Position numbers and translations under genes: made by a program. From Owenia fusiformis (lineage: Eukaryota > Annelida > Polychaeta > Sabellida > Oweniidae), in NCBI GenBank assembly GCA_903813345.2, contig CAIIXF020000008.1:33132867-33196866 (forward strand): a stretch of 64,000 nucleotides of DNA, written 5' to 3'. The notes under the pieces were generated by a model, which worked only from the letters and a program-made list of their open reading frames with translations, made no database searches and was not told where the DNA came from. Shown in pieces: positions 34,872 through 47,173 of the stretch (positions are counted from its first letter, which is position 1; the number at the start of each line of letters is the position of its first letter).

Positions 34872-35923
34872 ATGAACTACTTGTGGAGCATGGGGAATGG
34901 TTTGCCTTCCAATGTAAAGAATGCCAAGAATATTTCCCAGCATTCAAACCCACACCTCGAGTGTTTGTTCGCCATATGAAAGGACACCATATGGATTATT
35001 TTGTCAAATGTGTGGATTGTGGCATTTGTTTAAACTTAAAGGATAGAGGTATTTGTTATTTCAAGCATCGTCTGGCGCACATGAATGTCAAGCCAGTAAA
35101 ATGTACAATTTGCAAGGCAACGTTTACTGATGAGAGAAATTTGAAGATTCATTCTTATAGAAAGCATGGATTGGATGTTGTTTTGAAATCAGGAGAAGTG
35201 TCCAACCCTAAAGACTGGCAATGTGACTTATGTGGAAAAGTATATACTGAAAACAAGGCCCTGAAGTATCACATTTTGGCTAAACATAGTCAATGTGAAA
35301 AGAAATTCCATTGCAAGGAGTGTTCGTCTTCATATTTAACTGAGTCGAAATTAAGGATGCATATACAGGAAATTCATTCCCTGGAGTCTGCTGTTTGTAA
35401 TTTATGTGGAATCATATTGAAATCAAATAATTTAAAGAAACATTTGAAACAGGTACATGGTGATAAAAAATGTCAAAACTGTTTGAAGGAATTTGACACG
35501 TGGAATGATTTGAAACTCCATGTGGAGAAACATAAAGAATGTTTTGAATCCATGGAAAAAAAGTTTCCACAGTGCTCAATTTGTCATAAAACATTTACCA
35601 AAATGTCAATGTTAACGCTGCATATGAGAAGCTTACATAATCCTGATAAAAAATTTAAATGTGATCAATGTGATAAAGCTTATTCTACGATTGAACAATT
35701 AAAAATCCATGTGAAATCTCACACAAAGAACATACCATGTATGTATTGTGACAGAAAGTTCTCTTATAACAAGCACTTGAAAGAGCATATGAGGATTCAT
35801 CTGGGGATATTCCCATACAAATGTGAAGTATGTGGGAAGGTCTTTACACACAATGGGAGCCTTTATAGGCATAAGCAGACACACAGAAACAAAAACGTTG
35901 ACAAGGAAAAGGCCTTACAATGA
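34872..35923 (+). CDS. Exon I: 11-finger C2H2 terminal exon (group 1)
   Basis: Encodes about 350 residues, (D)ELLVEHGEWFAFQCKEC to a DKEKALQ end, with all eleven fingers carrying their ligands. Acceptor TGTGTTTCCAG (AG 34870-34871), shared phase; the aligned intronic codon is GTG, which argues against translation starting in the intron. It is close to exon H, with changes often in finger helices (TDERNLKIH against TDKRSLKTH; YTENKALKYH against YNKNKSLKYH). The AATAAA seen after exon H is altered here; the next candidate is at 36146. Exon L is its deleted duplicate. Confidence 0.87.
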
Positions 35924-38236
35924 GTACATGATATGCTTTTTTCAGAAAGAATTCTCTTTTTCAATCATCATTTGACGTTGAATTTAAAGGCAGAATCAGT
36001 TTTTTAAATCAATAAGTTTATCTTTTGAATTCAATGAATTGCAGGGTTGGGGTGAATCGCCTCACGGCATTTCATGTCCCCACATAAAAATTTACAATAG
36101 AAAGCATATTCAAGATTCAAATAGCTAAATTTTGGACAAATATAAAATAAAGATGACATTAGAAGCACCAGTACCACTCAAGTGAGTGACTCAAATGCAC
36201 AAAAGCAATTTTCACTTTCAGCACATAATAAGGGATTTCCGTGTCAATGGCATTAAAATAAGTTACACATACAGCACATATTTATTTGTAGATCCTGATA
36301 TTATCAATGGATTAGCATAATACATTTTGATTTTTTCAATTGATATTATTCTGGCTTCTATAGTTCTGACATAATCATTATATGCTGAATGTATGTACTA
36401 TACTCGTTTCGATTGTATATGCCTTTGATTTGATTGTAAAAATTTAAAACAAATAAAATTCTCATTGAACCTTTTAAATTGGAAAATTATGGGATGATTA
36501 ATTTCTGTAAAAAATATGAAATGGTGCATAACACATTTATTAGAATGAAAATTCATAAATTTTAATTATAAAGATTTATGTGCCACTTGATTCATGGAGT
36601 GCTGATCTTTAAATAATTTGATTGCATGATGACTTCCAATAACAAGTGAATGATGTTTCAAAATGAACATCTCCCAAGGAGGTGTTTTAATCCGTATACC
36701 TCTTTCTTCTGGGAAAGAAAAACAAGATATTCTAGATCTTGAAGCCCTGTGATCTGAGGATGAAATGTAATACTAGATATAGTAGTAGCGTAGTAGTAGA
36801 ATTGTAATACTTAGTAGGTTATTACATGGGAACATTAACAGAATGTTTCTAGCTTCGGGCTGTTAGATGTATATGCTAAATGAACAGATAAACAATGAAT
36901 TTAATTTAAACTATTTATTTGCAAGTATAAATGCAGGAACCTGTAAGTGAGGATTGGCTGGATGTAATTTAAAGCTTTTTACATTTATATTTTCTGTATA
37001 TACGTGTGTATGAAACTAATAAATTTTTTACCGTATCACCATGCTTGCATATTAACTGTTAACAATGACCAAATTGAAACGTTCTAATAATATTTTATAT
37101 CTTTAGAAAACTAATCTCAAAACCACAAATAGTAACTAGAAATTAGACCCCTTGTACCCAAATGCAGGATTAACTGTAGACATATGTAAGCTAGAGACTT
37201 GAGTAAGTAAGACATATGGAAACATGGCCAAAATCACATTTTCTTTCCCGCTTCCCATCAAAAATTAAAGCTATGTTGAGTATTCAATGTAAATGTATTA
37301 AATCTTTTCATTTGTATTTGTATTTAAACGTTTTTCAATTCTTTCTTCTTCATGCATTGTTATGACTTCGGTATGAATGAAATGTCGCCTATTGTTCTGG
37401 TCCTAGATTGTGATATTGCTTCTCTATGCACTATGGGAAAGGGGATGTTTTAGGGGGATTATTTATTTTCACGTAAGATCATACATACGGTCTATTTTTC
37501 TTATGACAGGTTTACACTTTGAGTTCGCTTTTCTTGCTAGATAGCTTTTGGTCTTTTCCATTAGCATTTGTGCTGATGCTTATAATTATTAGGAGGTCTC
37601 AATTCAACAGTTTTAAGGTTAGATCTAAATTGCTTAAAAATTGGTAAGGATTAAAAGGTGGATTGGATTGGGTGTATTTGATTCATGTAAAATATGGATT
37701 GGATTGGAATTCTGCAATATATGGAACTTCCATATAGTTTAAAGATTGAATTGAATATGCTGAACAGATGGTGGTAAATTCATCTGTATGTGACTACACT
37801 ATCCTGGAAAGAACGATGTATTTCAACCTAGAACCCAACTGACACACTTCAAAAATAATTTAATCAAAACACTTTACTTTTTAGGGAATATGTTATTCAC
37901 CTGCTTGATTGTGAGTTTACATTCATAAATAAATTTATCTACATTAATATCGAAAGTAAATATCATATGTATATCTATATATGTTGTGATCAGCATTGAA
38001 TTCAATTACTAGCAAGATAAATCGAAAGCATATGATGTCACCAGAAGTGTGACCCTTGAGATATATTTTCATTATACAGGACAATATCAGGCAATAAAAC
38101 AATTAGCATTTCAAATCCAAAACATTCAATAACATAATATATATTAATGTCAACCAATTTTCCTTTAGCCCCTTTAAACTGCTACTTACTGCCCCCCTTA
38201 AACATATGTAAGACCTGATAAACATATCAAATAACG
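35924..38236. other. Non-coding gap between exons I and J, duplicated at 44094-46072
   Basis: Very similar to 44094-46072 apart from indels. I see no gene; short frames such as that around 37400 are interrupted or shifted in the other copy. Degenerate GGATTGGATTGG words lie near 37660-37700. Confidence 0.6.
36146..36151 (+). terminator. Candidate poly(A) signal for exon I
   Basis: AATAAA about 223 bp after the stop, in TATAAAATAAAGATGAC. Confidence 0.45.
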
Positions 38237-38650
38237 CAGATGCGAGTAGGTAGTTACCAGATTCACCACCAGGTTAATGGTTCGGGTCAGATAGCATGGC
38301 GGGTATAGTCGAAAGTTCCCTTTAACTTAAATGACATTTGTTTTAATTTTCATTTAACCCTTATGTATCTAATAGTTATGCAAGTTGAAATATGTCCAGT
38401 AAAAGAAAATGTTATCTGTCCAATACAAGAAAAGATAATTCACTTTTTGTGATTTTGTAACATGGGGTCTATGGTGAGTCAACCCGAACAAGAAGTCACA
38501 TTTTCAAAAAAAACAATTTCAAAGTTGATAGACAATTTTCGAAACCATATTTCTAGATGTACTTTTACATGCAGATTTCAAATATGACATTGCTTTGATT
38601 GAATTTTGAATATTTAATTACGTAAATCAAGATTATATCTACTCGCATTT
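38237..38650. mobile_element. MITE family 1, copy 1 (about 414 bp)
   Basis: Starts CAGATGCGAGTAGGTAGTTACCAG and ends CTACTCGCATTT followed by AGTCTATTG; the ends are inverted matches over about 12 bases. Inside are GAAATATGTCCAGTAAAAGA and TTCACTTTTTGTGATTTTG. The copies at 46073, 52415 and 56074 share this layout. Confidence 0.8.
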
Positions 38651-38988
38651 AGTCTATTGAAGATTGGATGTTCCTAAAACCATTTCTGCATTGAAAACAG
38701 ATGATATGGATCTTCAAAGCAGTCTGGCTTATGATTTACGAATTGTCTTTAACCACCCTTGTGGTTTAAGAAGTGTATCAGAAGTGGGGCACTAGGTCAA
38801 TCCCTTCTAGTCCATCCAAAAAATATAATATTACATATATTATTTGACATTGTGAAAGTGGGGAGAGCACCAATTCTAGAGGTAGTCTTAAAGAAATTCC
38901 ATATTTTGACGAAACCCAATCCAATCCACATTTTAAATGAATCCAATCCACTCGATCCAATCCACTTTTAATCTTTACCTAAAATATT

Positions 38989-39270
38989 GCCATACTGTAT
39001 ATATTTCTCAAAATCAAGTTGCGAGAAGTTAAAATTTGACCTTTGATTTGAGACTTTTGCCATACTGTATATATTACCCAAATTCAAGTTGCAAGAAGTT
39101 AAAATTTGACCTTTGATTTCAGACTTTTGCCATACTGTATAATATTAACCAAATTCAAGTTGCAAGAAGTTGAAATCTGACCTTTGATTTCAGACTTTTG
39201 CCATACTGTATATATTACCCAAATTCAAGTTGCAAGAAGTTGAAATCTGACCTTTGATTTCAGACTTGAA
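38989..39270. repeat. 70-bp tandem repeat, four copies, upstream of exon J
   Basis: GCCATACTGTATATATTACC starts at 38989, 39059, 39129 and 39200; each unit carries CAAGTTGCAAGAAGTT and GACCTTTGATTTCAGACTT. The duplicate upstream of exon M has only three copies. Confidence 0.85.
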
Positions 39271-39412
39271 GTTCTGTTGACCTTCAAAAGGTCAAGATCT
39301 TATTCTGGGTAAGATTGCTTGGCATTGTAAATGTCAAGTTCATATTGTAATATAGATTTGCCCCCCCCCCTTATTGAGCCACTGGACTTACATCATCCAT
39401 TCTTTGTTTCAG

Positions 39413-40476
39413 ATGGACTGTTGGTTGAATGGGGAGATTGGTTCAACTTCAAATGTCCAGAATGCCAACAACATTTTCCCGCCTACTACAGTACATGTTA
39501 TCCAAACTTTCTTATTAGTCATATAAAAAAGCGTCACCATAGGGGTTATTTTGTCAGTTGTATGGACTGCGGCATACGTCTGAAGTACCTCAACTACAAA
39601 AAGCATCGCTTGGCTTGTATGAATATCAAGCCATATAAATGTTCGCACTGTGATGCATCTTATACCTATGGGAAGGCTTTGAAAATGCATTGCTATAAAA
39701 AGCACAGTGTGAATCCAACTTATGACAGATCTGGAGAAGTTTGGAAGCCAAAAGTGTGGATTTGTAAAGTGTGTGATCGCACATTTAATTACCAACGAAA
39801 CTTTGAGTATCACATGCTGAGTAAGCATAGCAGAGCTAAGAAGAAATTTAATTGTAACGAATGCACACTGTCCTATTTTACCAAGGAAAGATTGAGGCAT
39901 CACATTAGCCTAAGTCATTGCCGGGATAACATTGTCTGTGACTTATGTGGCATGGAAATGATGTCAACCAAGTTGAGGTTCCACATGAAGACTGCGCATA
40001 AACCTAAAAGCAAATGTTTACATTGTTCTGAGACATTTCAAACTAAATCTCAACTTAAATTGCATGTGATGAAACACAAAGACTGTTTTGAGTCCATGAA
40101 AGAAGTTTTTCCACAATGTAAACTATGTTTGAAAGTATTTTCTTCAAAACATAATTTTGACCTACATATGCTCGATACACATAACCCAGAGAAGAAATAC
40201 AAGTGCAGACAATGTGACAAAGCCTATTCTACACAAAACAGATTGCACGATCATGAGCAAAGTCACATTAAGAATTTAACGTGTACATATTGTGGAAAAA
40301 CTTTTGGTCGTCGAGGACATCTGAATTTTCATACAGAGATTCATTTAGGCCTCAGGTACAAATGTGAAGCATGTGGCAAATCTTTTAAGCACAAGAGTTA
40401 TTTGACTTCGCATAAACACAAAGGGATCAAATGTACCAGTGATCCTAAAAAATCAAACGATGAAGTCCAAAGCTGA
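39413..40476 (+). CDS. Exon J: C2H2 zinc-finger terminal exon (group 3)
   Basis: Encodes about 354 residues opening DGLLVEWGDWFNFKCPEC. Eleven finger positions: finger 2 is CMDCGIRLKYLNYKKHRLAC, where the last His is replaced by Cys; the others keep their ligands, ending CEACGKSFKHKSYLTSH plus a basic tail with KCTSDPKKSND. Acceptor TTTGTTTCAG (AG 39411-39412), shared phase. A C run of ten lies about 40 bp upstream. The spacer before finger 4 is longer than in group 1 (YDRSGEVWKPKVWICKVC). Its near-duplicate is exon M. No clear AATAAA follows closely. Confidence 0.86.
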
Positions 40477-40676
40477 AAACATCCATCTTTGTACCAAATA
40501 TTTTTGTTTTCTTGATTTTATTCAGTAATGTTTTTTCAAAAAGTTGACCTAATTTTCACCTTAAGTGCAATCTTTTATTATATTGTTGAATGCATAATTA
40601 GAATGTGCTTTGAGACATGTTATATTTCCTGAAAGGAAAAGCTGATTCCCCCATTGACTTTAAAGATACTGAATTT

Positions 40677-40858
40677 ACATTTTGTGACAGAAAGTTCTCT
40701 TATAACAAGCACTTGAAAGAGCATATGAGGATTCATCTGGGGATATTCCCATACAAATGCGAAGTATGTGGGAAGGCCTTTACACACAATGGGGGCCTTT
40801 ATATGCATAAGCAGACACATAGGAACAAAAATGTTGACAAGGAAAAGGCCTGACAATG
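40677..40858 (+). pseudogene. Fragment K: last two fingers of a group-1 exon
   Basis: Begins abruptly inside finger 10 (TTTGTGACAGAAAGTTCTC) and runs through finger 11 to a stop (GCCTGACAATGA). Left of 40677 the DNA matches the exon M downstream flank (TTAAAGATACTGAATTT at 48701-48717), so this is a duplication junction. No acceptor precedes it. Its 3' flank (TGATAACCGGATATGCTG) is closest to that of exon G. Confidence 0.85.
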
Positions 40859-41379
40859 ATAACCGGATATGCTGTATGCAGAATAACATTTTCATCTTTT
40901 TCAATCATCATTTGTCTTTGCATTTAAAGGCAGAATCAGTTTTTTGAATAAATTATTTTATCTTTTGAATACAAACAATATACTAGTACAAATGCAGGTT
41001 GGGGTGAATCGCCTTACGGTATTTTATCCCAATATAAATTTACAATAGAAAGCATATTCAAGATTCAAATAGCTAAATTTTGGACAAATATAAAATAAAG
41101 ATGACATTAGAAGCACCAGTACCACTCAAGTGAGTGACTCAAATGCACATTAGCAATTTTCACTTTCAGCACATCATAAATGCTCCAAAGGGACTTCTGT
41201 GTTGATGGCAATAAAATAAGTTACACATACAGCACATATTTATTGTTAGATATTATATTATCAATGGATAAGCATCATACATCTTGATTTTTCAACTGAT
41301 ATTGTTCTGGTTTCTATAGTTCTGGCATTATCATCATATATGCTGAATATATGTTCTATACTAGTTTTGATTGAATATG

Positions 41380-42567
41380 TGTAACAACCCTGGGTTGTTA
41401 CTTTTCATATTCCATGCCAAGTTTAATTATTTCATTTATCTGTTAATGTAATTATTGGTATTTCAATTTATTGGAAGGTTGGCAAGGACTTTTAAACTTT
41501 TTATAACTTTTGTATTTGGTGCCAAAAACTTATGTCTAGTTTAGATTAGTCAATCTGAGCATGTCTTAGAAAAGCGTTTGGGAGAGGCACACATGGAGAA
41601 TTTAAATTGACATTTATTTCATATCATGTTGAGTAAATTGTCTATAAATGGAAGACTTAAGGTCCTAAGTTAGGATAGGATATGATTCTATTAACAGTAA
41701 ATGGCCCAGGACAAGATAAATCTAGTTAAATAGGGTAGGGTAGTTTGGAACAGAAATAGACTGCTAAGTCAAGTGACCTAATTTTGCAAAATTTGAGAAT
41801 CTACATCATTTCTTACTTGCTATTACTTTAAGGTAGCAAAGTAATTTTGCAAGGTTTAAGTTGAGGATAGACATTTATAGCCATGTGTGTACTTTTATTA
41901 CTTTGAACATTTGCCAAAAGGTGGCATTAGTGTTTGTGGACCATTCTTTATGTAGTAGTTGTGTAAGGTCAGATTGGTAGTAAGATTGAAAACTGTTTTA
42001 ACAGTTTCTTGTTTGATAAACCATTTTAAGGACCTTAGCTTCATTGTAAAAACTCATTGTAGATATTTCATACTTATATTTGGTTACGTAATATATATTT
42101 TTTAATTCAAATCATATTTTATGTTATTTTTTAGATCAGTGTGAGTTAGTTGTCAGGAAAAAGTAGTCATACACTACCATAGTATTTTCAATATCTCGTA
42201 ATTGTATATTACGTCAGGGCTAGACGAGTATGTCCTCCGGTTGCTACACTGGTGGCAGCGGTGGGATATTGATATTAGGTTCTGCCCTATCGGTATCAAG
42301 ACCCACATTTTTGTATTTTTAGCGAAACTTGTATTTTTCTCCAATATTGTAGTTGTTACATTTCAAGTCAGGTATTTTCATATATTCTCTGTTAGGTCAG
42401 TTAGAATTTATTGTACACATTTGAGACGATTTAATCAATAGGCACAACAATGGGTATTAACCTTCCTCCAGCCTCTAATAGTGAAAGTGGAATTACTCAA
42501 CAAAAGATTCATCTTAGTACATATGACATGTATGATGGAACAACAAGTTTTGAGAATTTTATTTAAC
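41380..42567 (+). mobile_element. LTR-retroelement fossil, copy 3
   Basis: Long terminal repeat 41380-42248 (TGTAACAACC to GGTTGCTACA), then TGGTGGCAGCGGTGGGAT, a leader and the start of a gag-like region. Same layout and same truncation as the copy at 32453, of which it is a segmental duplicate. Broken and non-functional. Confidence 0.7.
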
Positions 42568-43564
42568 AGTACATGTATAAGTATTTTCTTAACAATAAAT
42601 GTTTTAGTTAGATTTTACGTTTTCAGAATTTTGTTTACTTCAATTTAGATATTATCATTCATGATTGTCCAAGCTTGCGTTTTCTTAAAAAATATAAATA
42701 CCAAGAAAACTTCAATATTCATTGATAGTGGCATCAGGGGATCAGGGGATAAAAACCTATTGGGTTTAACACCTAAAGTTAGAGAGGTGATGGTATTATT
42801 TTATTCAGAAGGAATTTCCAATATGTCCTCATTCAAAAAGTGTTATATTTGAAAACCTTTGGTAAGTATGCTGTCTAATTTGGTTCAAATTTAATAGCCT
42901 GGTATATTATTGACATAGGAGACCTTTGCTCGAAAACAAATTCAAAATACTGGCTGCTCAATTTAAAATGGTCATTCAAATGGTCAAAAATTCTAAATTC
43001 TATGTCTATAAATATCGATGAATTACTATCATTATACTACTGTACAGATTTACAGCGTCTGCCCAATGCTAAAGTCATCCAAAATAACTGCCATTTTTGA
43101 CTCAAATTTTGACATTTTTGCTTAGACACTGATAATCAATATATACCAAGGAGGATTGGCTCCCAGATTGCAACATCGATATTCAGTTCAATATATGGTT
43201 ATGTCTATTTATGTCAAAAATTCAATTTCAAACAGCCGCCATTTTGTTCACTTCAACATTAGAATTATGAATGTTGGTCTTATTTCCCAAGAAAAATTCT
43301 AAAACTCACAAGAAATGATAAAGTTTGAATCTTTTGAACTGTTTATTTTAAATTTATAGTCAGTTTTAATTTCGGAAAATAATGACGTTTTCATTGTTGG
43401 AAAATATTGAGTTTCGATCCTGGGAGCCAATCCTCCTTGAACATATGCTGAACAATTATTTTGTTGTTCTATGGCGAGTCTAGTTAAGGAACAATGATCA
43501 ACCAAATGTACCAAACTAAAGCATACCATAAATTATTATATACGTGCTTCATTTGTGTTTCCAG
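42568..43564. other. Group-1 upstream module before exon L
   Basis: Duplicate of the module before exon I without its private 240-bp stretch. It ends in the intact acceptor TGTGTTTCCAG (AG 43563-43564). Confidence 0.6.
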
Positions 43565-44093
43565 ATGAACTCCTTGTGGAGCATGGAGCAATGAAAATAA
43601 TTTAAAGAAACATTTGAAACAGGTACATGGTGATAAAAAATGTCAAAACTGTTTGAAGGAATTTGACACTTGGAATGATTTGAAACTCCATGTGGAGAAA
43701 CATAAAGAATGTTTTGAATCCATGGAAAAAAAGTTTCCACAATGCTCAATTTGTCATAAAACATTTACCAAAATGTCAATGTTAACGCTGCATATGAGAA
43801 GCTTACATAATCCAGATAAAAAATTTACATGTGATCAATGTGATAAAGCTTATTCTACAATGGAACAATTAAAAATCCATGTGAAATCTCAAACAAAGAT
43901 CATACCATGTATGTATTGTGACAGAAAGTTCTCTTATAACAAGCACTTGAAAGAGCATATGAGGATTCATCTGGGGATATTCCCATACAAATGTGAAGTA
44001 TGTGGGAAGGCCTTTACACACAATGGGAGCCTTTATAGGCATAAGCAGACACACAGAAACAAAAACGTTGACAAGGAAAAGGCCTTACAATGA
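43565..44093 (+). pseudogene. Exon L: internally deleted copy of exon I
   Basis: The acceptor and first codons (ELLVEHG) are intact, then about 520 bp covering fingers 1-6 are gone and the sequence resumes at AATAATTTAAAGAAAC. The join shifts the frame, so a spliced product would end after about a dozen residues (first in-frame TAA within ATAATTTAA). The open frame downstream (about 43614-44093) still codes fingers 7-11 with good ligands and is nearly identical to exon I, so the deletion is recent. Confidence 0.87.
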
Positions 44094-46072
44094 GTACATG
44101 ATATGCTTTTTTCAGAAAGAATTCTCTTTTTCAATCATCATTTGACGTTGAATTTAAAGGCAGAATCAGTTTTTTAAATCAATAAGTTTATCTTTTGAAT
44201 TAAATGAATTGCAGGTTTGGGGTGAATCGCCTCACGGCATTTCATGTCCCCACATAAAAATTTACAATAGAGAGCATATTCAAGATTCAAATAGCTAACT
44301 TTTGGACAAATATAAAATAAAGATGACATTAGAAGCACCAGTACCACTCAAGTGAGTGACTCAAATTCACAAAAGCAATTTTCACTTTCAGCACATCATA
44401 AATGCTCCAAAGGGATTTCAGTGTCAATGGAATTAAAATAAGTTACACATACAGCACATATTTATTTGTAGATCCTGATATTATCAATGGATTAGCATAA
44501 TGCATTTTGATTTTTTCAATTGATATTATTCTGGCTTCTATAGTTCTGACATTATCATTATATGCTGAATGTATGTATTATACTAGTTTCGATTGTATAT
44601 GCCTTTGATTTGATTGTAAAAATTTAAAACACATAAAATTCTCATTGAACCTTTTAAATTGGAAAATTATCGGATGATTAATTTCTGTAAAAATATGAAA
44701 TGGTACATAACACATTTATTAGAATGAAAATTCATAAATTTTAATTATAAAGATTTATGTGCCACTTGATTCATGGAGTGCTGATCTTTAAATAATTCGA
44801 TTGCATGATGACTTCCAATAACAAGTAAATGATGTTTCAAAATGAACATCCCCCAAGTAGGTGTTCAGAATCCGTACCTCTTTCTTCTGGGAAAGAGAAA
44901 CAAGATATTCTAGATTTTATTTATTTATTTATTTGCAAGTATAAATGCAGGAACATGTAAGTGAGGATTGGCTGGATGTAATTTAAAGCTTTTTACATTT
45001 ATATTTTCTGTATATACGTGTGTATGAAACTAATAAATTATTTACCGCATCACCATGCTTGCCTATTAACTGTTAACAATGACCAAATTGAAAGGTTCTA
45101 ATAATATTTTATATCTTTAGAAAACTAATCTCAAAACCACAAATAGTAACTAGAAATAAGACCCCTTGTACCCAAATGGATGATTTCTTCTTCATGCATT
45201 ATTGTTATGACTTCGGTATGAATGAAATGTCGCCTATTGTTCTGGTCCTAGATTGTGATATTGCTTCTCTATGGGAAAGGGGATGTTTTAGGGGGAATAT
45301 TTATTTTCACGTAAGATCATACATTCGGTCTATTTTTCGTATGGCAGGTTTACACTTTGAGTTTGCTTTTCTTGCTAGATAGCTTTTGGTCTTTTCCATT
45401 AGCATTTGTGCTGATGCTTATAATTATTAGGAGGTCTCAATTCAACAGTTTTAAGGTTAGATCTAAATTGCTTAAAAATTGGTAAGGATTAAAAGGTGGA
45501 TTGGATTGGGTGTATTTGATTCATGTAAAATATGGATTGGATTGGAATTCTGCAAAATATGGAACTTCCATAGTTTAAAGATTGAATTGAATATGCTGAA
45601 CAGATGGTGGTAAATTCATCTGTATGTGACTACACTATCCTGGATAGAACGATGTATTTCAACCTACAACCCAACTGACACACTTCAAAATAATTTAATC
45701 AAAACACTTTACTTTTTAGGGAATATGTTATTCACCCGCTTGATTGTGAGTTTACATTCATAAATAAATTTATCTACATTAATATCGAAAGTAAATATCA
45801 TATGTATATCTATATATGTTGTGATCAGCATTGAGATCAATTACTAGCAAGATAAATCGAAAGCATATGATGTCACCAGAAGTGTGACCCTTGAGATATA
45901 TATTTTCATTATACAGGACAATATCAGGCAATAAAACAATTAGCATTACGAAACCAAAACATTCAATAACATAATATATATTATGTCAACCAATTTTCCT
46001 TTAGCCCCTTTAACCTGCTACTTACTGCCCCCCTTAAACATATGTAAGACCTGATAAACATATCAAATAACG
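44094..46072. other. Non-coding gap between exons L and M
   Basis: Duplicate of 35924-38236 with two deletions of several hundred bases in total (around 44918 and 45170). No gene seen. Confidence 0.6.
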
Positions 46073-46486
46073 CAGATGCGAGTAGGTAGTTACCAGATTC
46101 ACCACCAGGTTAATGGTTCGGGTCAGATAGCATGGCGGGTATAGTCGAAAGTTCCCTTTAACTTAAATGACATTTGTTTTAATTTTCATATAACCCTTAT
46201 GTATCTAATAGTTATGCAAGTTGAAATATGTCCAGTAAAAGAAACTGTTATCTGTCCAATACAAGAAAATATAATTCACTTTTTGTGATTTTGTAACATG
46301 GGGTCTATGGGGAGTCAACCCGAACAAGAAGTCACATTTTCGAGAAAAAAAATTTCAAAGTTGATAGACAATTTTGGAAACCATATTTCTAGATGTACCT
46401 TTACATGCAGATTTCAAATATGACATTGCTTTGATTGAATTTTAAATATTAAATTACGTAAATCAAGATTATTTCTACTCGCATTT
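46073..46486. mobile_element. MITE family 1, copy 2 (about 414 bp)
   Basis: Duplicate of the 38237 copy at the same position of the segmental repeat, so it was inserted before the duplication. Confidence 0.8.
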
Positions 46487-46824
46487 AGTCTATTGAAGAG
46501 TGGATGTTCCTAAACCATTTCTGCATTGAAAACAGATGATATGGATCTTCAAAGCAGTCTGGCTTATGATTTACGACTTGTCTTAAACCACCCTTTTGGT
46601 TTAAGAAGTGTATCAGAAGTGGGGCACTAGGTCAATCCCTTCTAGTCCATCCAAAAAATATAATATAATATATATTATTTGACATTGTGAAAGTGAGGAG
46701 AGCACCAATTCTAGAGGTAGTCTTAAAGAAATTCCATATTTTGAAGAAACCCAATCCAATCCACCTTTTAAATGAATCCAATCCACTCGATCCAATCCAG
46801 TTTTATTCTTTACCTAAAATATTG

Positions 46825-47030
46825 CCATACTGTATATATTTCTCAAAATCAAGTTTCGAGAAGTCAAAATTTGACCTTTGATTTGAGACTTTTGCCATAC
46901 TGTATAATATTACCCAAATTCAAGTTGCAAGAAGTTGAAATCTGACCTTTGATTTCAGACTTTTGCCATACTGTATATATTACCCAAATTCAAGTTGCAA
47001 GAAGTTGAAATCTGACCTTTGATTTCAGAC
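46825..47030. repeat. 70-bp tandem repeat, three copies, upstream of exon M
   Basis: Same unit as at 38989 (GCCATACTGTATA...), one copy fewer. Confidence 0.85.
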
Positions 47031-47173
47031 TTGAAGTTCTGTTGACCTTCAAAAGGTCAAGATCTTCTTCTGGGTAAGATTGCTTGGCATTGTAAATGTC
47101 AAGTTCATATTGTAATATAGATCCCCCCCCCTTATTGAGCCACTGGACTTACATCATCCATTCTTTGTTTCAG

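Noticed and set aside
37341-37560. Open stretch with CTTCATGCATTGTTATGACTTC, kept in the duplicate at 45176-45382
   Set aside because: The frame is altered by indels between the two copies, so the similarity reflects duplication and not coding constraint.
39409-39903. 164-codon minus-strand frame opposite exon J (and a 169-codon one opposite M)
   Set aside because: A shadow of the finger coding strand; its conservation follows from that of J and M.
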